DNA from: Stenotrophomonas maltophilia
GTDB lineage: Bacteria > Pseudomonadota > Gammaproteobacteria > Xanthomonadales > Xanthomonadaceae
Direction of reading: 5' to 3'
NCBI RefSeq assembly: GCF_006970445.1
Contig: NZ_CP033877.1
Span: forward strand, 2,054,750 to 2,118,749
DNA length: 64,000 nt
The translations under genes and the position numbers were made by a program. Shown here piece by piece: positions 58,325-64,000 of this stretch (its first letter is position 1; each line of letters opens with the position of its first letter). The notes under the pieces are model-generated. The model saw only the letters and a list, made by a program, of their open reading frames with translations, was not told the DNA's origin and ran no database searches.

Positions 58325-59208
58325 GCTGCCACCCCGCGCTGCTTGAGGATGCGTTCGAGGAAGAACTCGACGCCACCACGTGGTTCGGTCGGCGCCTGCC
58401 AGCGGGCGGTGCGGCGCGCGATCTCGGTGATCGCCAGCGCCGCCGGGCTGGACGGATAGGCCTTCACCACCGGCTGCTGGCGCTGCACCGACAGGCGCAG
58501 CCAGTCATCCTGCGGCACGCAGCCCAGGTAGTTCAGCGAGACATCGGCGAGGAATTTTTCGCAGACGCGGGTCAGCTTCTCGTACAGCACGCGGCCCTCG
58601 TTGGGGTCACGCACCATGTTGGCCACCACCTGGATGCGGTCCACGCCACGTTCGCGCGACAGCACCTTGATCAGCGCGTAGGCATCGGTGATCGAGGCCG
58701 GCTCGTCACAGACCACCACCACGGTGTCCTGTGCGGCCTGGCAGAAGGTCAGTACGCCATCGGTGATGCCGGCGGCGGTGTCCACCACCATGATGTCGAG
58801 TTCGCGTTCCAGTTCGGAGAACACGTTGACCAGGCCGACGTGCTCGGCCGGGGCCAGCTCGGCCATGTGCCGGCGGCCGGATGCCGCCGGGACCACCAGC
58901 ACGCCGTTCGGGCCTTCGACGATGACGTCGTCCAGCGTGCAGCGGCCGGCGACCAGGTCGGCCAGGGTAAAGGTGGGATTCAGCCCCAGGATCACGTCGA
59001 TGTTGGCCAGGCCGAGGTCGGCGTCCAGCAGCAGCGTGCGCTTGCCCATGCCGGCCAGCGCCACGGCCAGGTTGGCCGACACGTTGGTCTTGCCCACGCC
59101 GCCCTTGCCGCCGGTCACGGCAATGGTGCGCACAGGGCCGAGCGGCTCGCTGCGGGTGGCCGACAGCGGGAAGGTCTTGGTCAGCTTGGCGTACTCACGC
59201 GACGGCAT
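58321..59208 (-). CDS. flhG: Flagellar number regulator, MinD-like ATPase
   Basis: 295 residues (FleN/FlhG). Deviant Walker A AVTGGKGGVGKTNVSANLA, LLLDADLGLANIDVILG and MVVDTAAGI place it in the MinD/ParA class. It restricts polar flagella to one, antagonising FlhF and, in pseudomonads, the master regulator FleQ. It overlaps flhF by 14 bp at its 5' end and fliA by 4 bp at its 3' end. Confidence 0.95.
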   Translation of the reverse strand: MPSREYAKLTKTFPLSATRSEPLGPVRTIAVTGGKGGVGKTNVSANLAVALAGMGKRTLLLDADLGLANIDVILGLNPTFTLADLVAGRCTLDDVIVEGPNGVLVVPAASGRRHMAELAPAEHVGLVNVFSELERELDIMVVDTAAGITDGVLTFCQAAQDTVVVVCDEPASITDAYALIKVLSRERGVDRIQVVANMVRDPNEGRVLYEKLTRVCEKFLADVSLNYLGCVPQDDWLRLSVQRQQPVVKAYPSSPAALAITEIARRTARWQAPTEPRGGVEFFLERILKQRGVAA

Positions 59209-60817
59209 GGTTCAACTCCGGGTTGCAGGGCATATCGGCCGCTCGGCGCAAATCTTCAAGGCGAAGTACGAGATTGGCCGCACTGGCCCGGTGCAGGTCC
59301 TCCGGAACGTCCTGGCCATCGGTCACCCAGGTGATCGGCAGGGCGTGGTCCACGGCCACCGACAGGGCGTTGCCGAAGCGGCCGGTCTCGTCCAGCTTGC
59401 TCAGCACCAGGCCCTGCAGGTTGGCCGCACCGAAGCGGCGGACCACCTCGTCCATGTCGCCGAAACTGGTATTGGCCGGCAGCACCAGCAGGGTGCGCAC
59501 CTGGCGCGCGGCCCGCAGCCACTGCAGCTGGGCGGCCAGCGCACGGTCGCGCGGCCCCAGGCCGGCGGTGTCGATCAGCACCAGCTTGTAGTCCTTCAGG
59601 CGTTCCAGCAGCTGGTCCAGGTCGGTGCCGCTGTTGGCCTCGTGCACGGCGATGCCGAGCTGGCGGCCGTAGCCATACAGCTGCTCGCGGGCGCCGATGC
59701 GGGTGGTGTCGGTGGTGACCAGGGCGACGTCACGCGGCGCGTGCTTCTCGGCGAAGCGCGAGGCCAGCTTGGCGATGGTGGTGGTCTTGCCGGCACCGGT
59801 CGGGCCCACCAGCGCGATCACGCCGCCTTCCTCCAGCGGGTCGACCGGGGCGATCGGCAGCTTGCGCGAGATCAGCCCCAGCATCAGGCCGCGGCCGCGA
59901 TGGGCTTCGGTCTCCAGCGGGATCTGCATGGCCACGTCGCGGGCCAGGCCGGCATCGAAGCCGTATTCGTCCATCAGGTCCAGAGCGGTGGCGCGCACCG
60001 GGCAGCCGCGCAGGCGTTCGTCGGTGAAGCGGTTCATCTCGCGCTCGATCACCTGGCGCATGCCGGCCACTTCCTGGCGCAGCTGGCGGATCTCGGCGTC
60101 GTCCTGGGCGACCACAGTCAGCACCGGGGCCGGGGCGAGGGTGGGCTCCGGCGCGGTTTCGACGCCGGCATCGGCCAACGCCGGTTCGCTGGCGGCAGTG
60201 GCCGGCTGTACGTCGGCGAGGGTAGCGGTCGGCAGCGGCGGCGGCTGCAGTGCCGGCGCCGGCGCCGCGCTTTCGTGATGCGCCTCGTGCGGCGGATCGA
60301 TCTGGAAGCGGGCGCGGTTGGCCGGCACGGCGGCGGCCGGAGCGACGATCGCTTCGGCGAACGGGGCGAAGATCTGTTCCGGCAGTGCCGGTTCGTTGAC
60401 GGCAGCACGTGCCAGGGTGGCGGCGAAGCCGGTGCTGCCGCGGGTCGGCACGATCTCGTCGGCGCTGTCCAGGGTGCGGCCGGTGGCACCGACGGCGGCG
60501 CGGGCGAGGGCGGCCACCGCCGAGGTGGTGGCGGCGACCGGTTCCGGCGCCGGGGTGCTGCTGCGGCGGCGGGTGACGGCGGCGATCACCGCGTCGGCGG
60601 CGGTGCGCGGCTTGGGTGCCGGCGGCGGTGAAACGTCACGGCGCGAGGCTTCCAGTGCACGCTGCACGGCGCTCTCGTCGTAGTTGGCGGCGGCGACGAT
60701 CTCGATGCCTTCCTCGATCCGGCGGTTGGACAGGATCACGGCGTCAGGACCATGTTCCTTGCGCACCAGGTTCATGGCCGAGCGCATGTCGGCGGCGACG
60801 AATCGTTTGATTTTCAT
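59195..60817 (-). CDS. flhF: SRP-type GTPase FlhF, polar flagellum placement
   Basis: 540 residues from ATG 60817 (MKIKRFVAADMRSAMNLV). The B domain (~1-85) is followed by a long Ala/Pro-rich linker (~86-270) and the NG GTPase domain: P-loop ALVGPTGAGKTTTIAKLA, VTTDTTRIGAREQL, LIDTAGLGPRDRAL, LSKLDETGRFG. It recruits early flagellar components to the pole. The linker is longer than in many homologues. Upstream residues in the frame (to 60883) are not family-like. Confidence 0.95.
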   Translation of the reverse strand: MKIKRFVAADMRSAMNLVRKEHGPDAVILSNRRIEEGIEIVAAANYDESAVQRALEASRRDVSPPPAPKPRTAADAVIAAVTRRRSSTPAPEPVAATTSAVAALARAAVGATGRTLDSADEIVPTRGSTGFAATLARAAVNEPALPEQIFAPFAEAIVAPAAAVPANRARFQIDPPHEAHHESAAPAPALQPPPLPTATLADVQPATAASEPALADAGVETAPEPTLAPAPVLTVVAQDDAEIRQLRQEVAGMRQVIEREMNRFTDERLRGCPVRATALDLMDEYGFDAGLARDVAMQIPLETEAHRGRGLMLGLISRKLPIAPVDPLEEGGVIALVGPTGAGKTTTIAKLASRFAEKHAPRDVALVTTDTTRIGAREQLYGYGRQLGIAVHEANSGTDLDQLLERLKDYKLVLIDTAGLGPRDRALAAQLQWLRAARQVRTLLVLPANTSFGDMDEVVRRFGAANLQGLVLSKLDETGRFGNALSVAVDHALPITWVTDGQDVPEDLHRASAANLVLRLEDLRRAADMPCNPELNHAVA

Positions 60818-60962
60818 GCTGTGGTCACGGGACGAAGACGGCGGGGTGGCGGTCGGAGAACTCGGGTGGTCGGTGGTCTGCACGGTGCGGGTTCCCCTTG
60901 GTATCTGTCTGTTGCGTTGGTTCGAAAGTGGTGTCTGTTTTCTGGCGCATCGGAGGGCGGCG

Positions 60963-63071
60963 TCAGCTGATCGTTCCGACCAGCTTCAGTCGCTTGTCCT
61001 CCGGCACCTCGCTGTAGGCCAGGACCGACAGCGACGGAACGCTGTGGCGGACCAGGCGGGCCAGCGCGGCGCGCACCGGGCCAGGTACCAGCACGACCGC
61101 GGGCTCGTTGCGGGCTTCCTGCTTGCTGACACATTCGGCCAGGCTCTGGTGCAGTCGCTCAGCGAGTCCGGGTTCCAGCGCGGCGCCGTTGCCCTGCGTG
61201 GACTCCTGCAAGACACGTTCCAATTGCGGGTTGAGGGTGAACACCGGCAGCTCCGCCGACATTCCGGCGATCTCCTGCACGATGAAGCGGCCCAGTGCGG
61301 TGCGCACGGCGGCGGTCAGCACGGCCGGGTCCTGGCTGCTGGGCGCGTGTTCAACCAGTGCCTCGGCGATCTTGCGCAGCTGGCGGATCGGAATGCGCTC
61401 AACCAGCAGGTTCTGCAGCACGCGCACCACCGCCGACAGCGGCAGCGCCTTCGGCGTCAGATCTTCGACGAGCTTGGGCGCGCTCTTGGCCAGGTTGGCC
61501 AGCAGGTGCTGCACTTCTTCGTGGCCGAGCAGCTCGGGCGCGTGTTCGCGGATCAGGTGCGACAGATGGGTGGCGACCACGGTGGCCGGGTCGACCACGG
61601 TGTAGCCCAGCGTTTCGGCCTGGGCACGCTGGTGCGGCTGGATCCAGGTGGCATCCAGGCCGAACGCGGGGTCCTTGCCGGCGATGCCTTCCAGCGCGCC
61701 GAGCGCACTGCCCGGGTCCAGCGCCAGTTCGCGATCAGGATGGATCTCGGCGGTGGCCACCGGCACGCCGTGCACCAGCACGCGGTAGCCGTTGGCGGGC
61801 AGTTCCAGGTTGTCGCGGATGTGCACCGACGGGATCAGGAAGCCGACATCCTGGGTCAGCTTGCGGCGCACGCCCTTGATGCGTGCCATCAGTTCGCCGC
61901 CCTGGTTGCTGTCCACCAGCGGAATCAGCCGGTAGCCGACCTCCAGGCCCAGCGGATCGACCGGGCGCAGTTCGTCCCAGCTCAGTTCGGCGGTGGGTGC
62001 CGGCGCGGCCGGGCGGCCGAGTGCATTGAGCGCCGCGGCGTCAGTGCCTGCGGCTGCTGGATCGGTGGCTGCGGCCTTGCCCTTGCGGTACACCTTCCAG
62101 GCGATGAAACCGAGGATCGCGGCCAGCGTCAGGAAAGCGACGTTGGGCATGCCCGGTACCAGGCCGACCACGCCGATGATGCCGGCGGTGATCGCCAGCG
62201 CGCGGTACTGGCCGAATACCTGGCCGGTCATGGCCTGGGCCATGTCCTGCGAACGCGAGGCGCGGGTGACCAGCATGGCCACGGCGCTGGAGACCAGCAG
62301 GGCCGGCAGCTGCGCCACCAGGCCGTCACCGATCGACAGGAGGGTGTAGGTAGCCGCCGCGTCGCCGAACGGCATGCCATGCTGCAGTACGCCCACGGCC
62401 AGGCCGCCGAGCATGTTGATGAACAGGATCAGGATGCCGGCGATGGCGTCGCCGCGGATGAATTTGCTGGCACCGTCCATCGCACCGTAGAAGTCGGCTT
62501 CCTCGCGGACTTCCTCGCGGCGCAGCTTGGCTTCTTCACGCGTCAGCAAACCGGCGTTGAGGTCGGCGTCGATCGCCATCTGCTTGCCGGGCATCGCGTC
62601 CAGGATGAAGCGCGCGGTCACTTCCGAGACGCGGCCGGCGCCCTTGGTGATCACCACGAAGTTGATGATGGTGAGGATCGCGAACACCACGATACCCACC
62701 GCGTAGTTGCCGCCGATCACGAATTCGCCGAAGGCGGCAATGACCTTGCCCGCGGCGTCGTGGCCGTTCTGGCCGTTGAGCAGGATGACGCGGGTGGAGG
62801 CCACGTTCAGCGCCAGCCGCAGCATGGTGGTGATCAGCAGCACGATCGGGAAGATGGTGAAATCCAGCGGGCGCTTCACGTAGACCACCGCCAGCAGCAC
62901 CATCAGCGAGATGGCGATGTTGAAGGTGAACAACGCATCGAGCACCGGCGCGGCCAGCGGCACCACGACCATCGCCAGCAGGGCCAGCACGATCAGCGGT
63001 GCGCCAAGGCCCTGGCGGATCATTTCCAGGGCGCGGCGGGTGTTGAAACCGGTCGAGGGCTGGGCGCTCAC
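60963..63071 (-). CDS. flhA: Flagellar type III export gate protein FlhA
   Basis: 702 residues. Eight membrane segments lie in the first ~330 residues, with the family signature region RVSEVTARFILDAMPGKQMA and GDAIAGILILFINMLGG. The cytoplasmic C-terminal domain (~360-702) docks chaperone-substrate complexes. The start is GTG 63071, overlapping the flhB stop (GTGA), so the two are coupled. Confidence 0.96.
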   Translation of the reverse strand: MSAQPSTGFNTRRALEMIRQGLGAPLIVLALLAMVVVPLAAPVLDALFTFNIAISLMVLLAVVYVKRPLDFTIFPIVLLITTMLRLALNVASTRVILLNGQNGHDAAGKVIAAFGEFVIGGNYAVGIVVFAILTIINFVVITKGAGRVSEVTARFILDAMPGKQMAIDADLNAGLLTREEAKLRREEVREEADFYGAMDGASKFIRGDAIAGILILFINMLGGLAVGVLQHGMPFGDAAATYTLLSIGDGLVAQLPALLVSSAVAMLVTRASRSQDMAQAMTGQVFGQYRALAITAGIIGVVGLVPGMPNVAFLTLAAILGFIAWKVYRKGKAAATDPAAAGTDAAALNALGRPAAPAPTAELSWDELRPVDPLGLEVGYRLIPLVDSNQGGELMARIKGVRRKLTQDVGFLIPSVHIRDNLELPANGYRVLVHGVPVATAEIHPDRELALDPGSALGALEGIAGKDPAFGLDATWIQPHQRAQAETLGYTVVDPATVVATHLSHLIREHAPELLGHEEVQHLLANLAKSAPKLVEDLTPKALPLSAVVRVLQNLLVERIPIRQLRKIAEALVEHAPSSQDPAVLTAAVRTALGRFIVQEIAGMSAELPVFTLNPQLERVLQESTQGNGAALEPGLAERLHQSLAECVSKQEARNEPAVVLVPGPVRAALARLVRHSVPSLSVLAYSEVPEDKRLKLVGTIS

Positions 63072-64000
63072 GGGCGGCCTCCCTTGCCGAATTCATCCAC
63101 CTGGATGTGCGGGGCGTCCGGCATCGGACCAGTGCGCCAGGCGCGCAGCTGGTAGACGTAGGACAGGACCTGGGCGACGGCCGAATACAGTCTCACGGGG
63201 ATTTCCTTTCCGAGTTGGCCTTCCCGATACAAGGCGCGTGCCAAAGGCGGGGCGGAGACGATCGCCACCTTGTTGCCGTCGGCTACTTCACGGATGCGCA
63301 GGGCGGTCTCGTCCACGCCCAGCGCGACCACGGTGGGGGCGTTCATGGCGCCGCCCTCGTACTTCAGCGCCACCGCGTAGTGGGTGGGGTTGACCACCAC
63401 TACGTCGGCAGTGGGCACCGCTTCCATCATCCGGCGGTTGGCCATCTGCTGCTGCAGCTGGCGGATGCGGCCCTTCACCTCGGGGCTGCCCTCGCTTTCC
63501 TTCATTTCCCGGCGCAGCTCTTCACGGGTCATCTTCAGCTTGCGCATCCAGTTCCAGCGCTGGTACGGGGCATCGATCGCGGCCAGCACCAGCATGGCGC
63601 CGGCGGTGGCCAGCAGCAGGCGCAGGGTGAAGCCGAGCCCGTCGGTGATGGCGGTCTCCAGCGGGTGGTGGATCAGCCCGCGCAGGGTGTCGAAGCCGGT
63701 CCAGACCACCAGCCCGGCGGCCACACCGACGAAGGCCACGCGCAGCAGCGATTTGGTGAACTCGGCAATGGCCTCGGGGCCATACAGGCGCTTGAGCCCG
63801 CTCATCGGGTTCATGCGGTTGATATCGGGCAGCAGCGCCTTCTGCGACCAGCGCAGGCCCCCCATCACCAGCGGGGCGACGAAGCTGGCCAGCAGGCAGA
63901 CCAGCACCAGCGGTGCGATCACCAGCATGAACTGCAGCAGCAGGTCGCCGAAGTGGCCGAACAGTTCCTTCGGGTTCTGTCGCAGGCTCTGTTCCGGGCT
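63068..64000 (-). CDS. flhB: Flagellar export switch protein FlhB (5' end outside window)
   Basis: About 310 codons are visible; the frame is open to the window edge and the ATG at 63928 is internal. Membrane segments are followed by the cytoplasmic autocleavage domain with VVVNPTHYAVALKYE (Asn-Pro cleavage). Cleavage switches export from rod/hook to filament substrates. The C-terminus ends ...IQVDEFGKGGRP and overlaps the flhA GTG start. Confidence 0.95.
   Translation of the reverse strand, partial: SPEQSLRQNPKELFGHFGDLLLQFMLVIAPLVLVCLLASFVAPLVMGGLRWSQKALLPDINRMNPMSGLKRLYGPEAIAEFTKSLLRVAFVGVAAGLVVWTGFDTLRGLIHHPLETAITDGLGFTLRLLLATAGAMLVLAAIDAPYQRWNWMRKLKMTREELRREMKESEGSPEVKGRIRQLQQQMANRRMMEAVPTADVVVVNPTHYAVALKYEGGAMNAPTVVALGVDETALRIREVADGNKVAIVSAPPLARALYREGQLGKEIPVRLYSAVAQVLSYVYQLRAWRTGPMPDAPHIQVDEFGKGGRP

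Overview
The window is a chromosomal segment of a Stenotrophomonas (S. maltophilia complex, Xanthomonadaceae). The evidence is high GC, a complete rpf (DSF quorum-sensing) locus, dispersed GTAG-headed palindromes of the SMAG/REP type, a Xanthomonadales T4SS-effector C-terminal domain, and the gene order of the flagellar/chemotaxis cluster. No rRNA, tRNA, IS element, prophage or CRISPR array was seen.

Positions 1-10.3 kb hold a truncated DUF2135-type protein, a membrane acyltransferase divergent from a LytTR-type regulator, prfB with its programmed +1 frameshift, an MmyB-like XRE regulator, a succinate-semialdehyde-type dehydrogenase followed by an acetolactate-synthase-like ThDP enzyme, and lysS. 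Positions 10.5-18.5 kb are the DSF locus: rpfG-rpfC on the plus strand facing rpfF and rpfB on the minus strand. An unrecognised 584-codon membrane protein gene lies between rpfC and rpfF. Positions 18.7-24.3 kb carry betA-betB-betI and the divergent transporter gene betT, with a perfect BetI-type palindrome between them (choline uptake and oxidation to glycine betaine).

Positions 24.4-30.8 kb carry acnA (minus) and acnB (plus), separated by an AbrB/PIN toxin-antitoxin pair. Then come a TonB-C-domain secreted protein, a probable T4SS antibacterial lipase effector with an XVIPCD-like tail overlapped by its putative lipoprotein immunity gene, and an alpha/beta hydrolase.

From 34.9 kb to the right edge nearly everything is on the minus strand and concerns swimming. 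Read in the direction of transcription (high to low coordinate): flhB (partial), flhA, flhF, flhG/fleN, fliA, cheY, cheZ, cheA, motC, motD, a ParA/ParC-type ATPase and a ParP-type CheW-like protein form the polar-flagellum core. A second set follows: STAS protein, cheY, cheA, a chemoreceptor, a PilZ/YcgR-like protein, cheW, a small periplasmic protein, two more chemoreceptors, cheR, cheD and cheB. Seven minus-strand promoters fit the sigma-28 (FliA) pattern with almost fixed spacing, so fliA in this window probably drives much of the downstream set.

The intergenic DNA is unusually structured. It contains SMAG repeats, five near-identical GGGTCAGATCC palindromes, a 29-bp-stem hairpin, a multi-hairpin element, and two composite nested inverted-repeat loci (near 5 kb and 40 kb) that share order and core sequence but have different, internally complementary stems.
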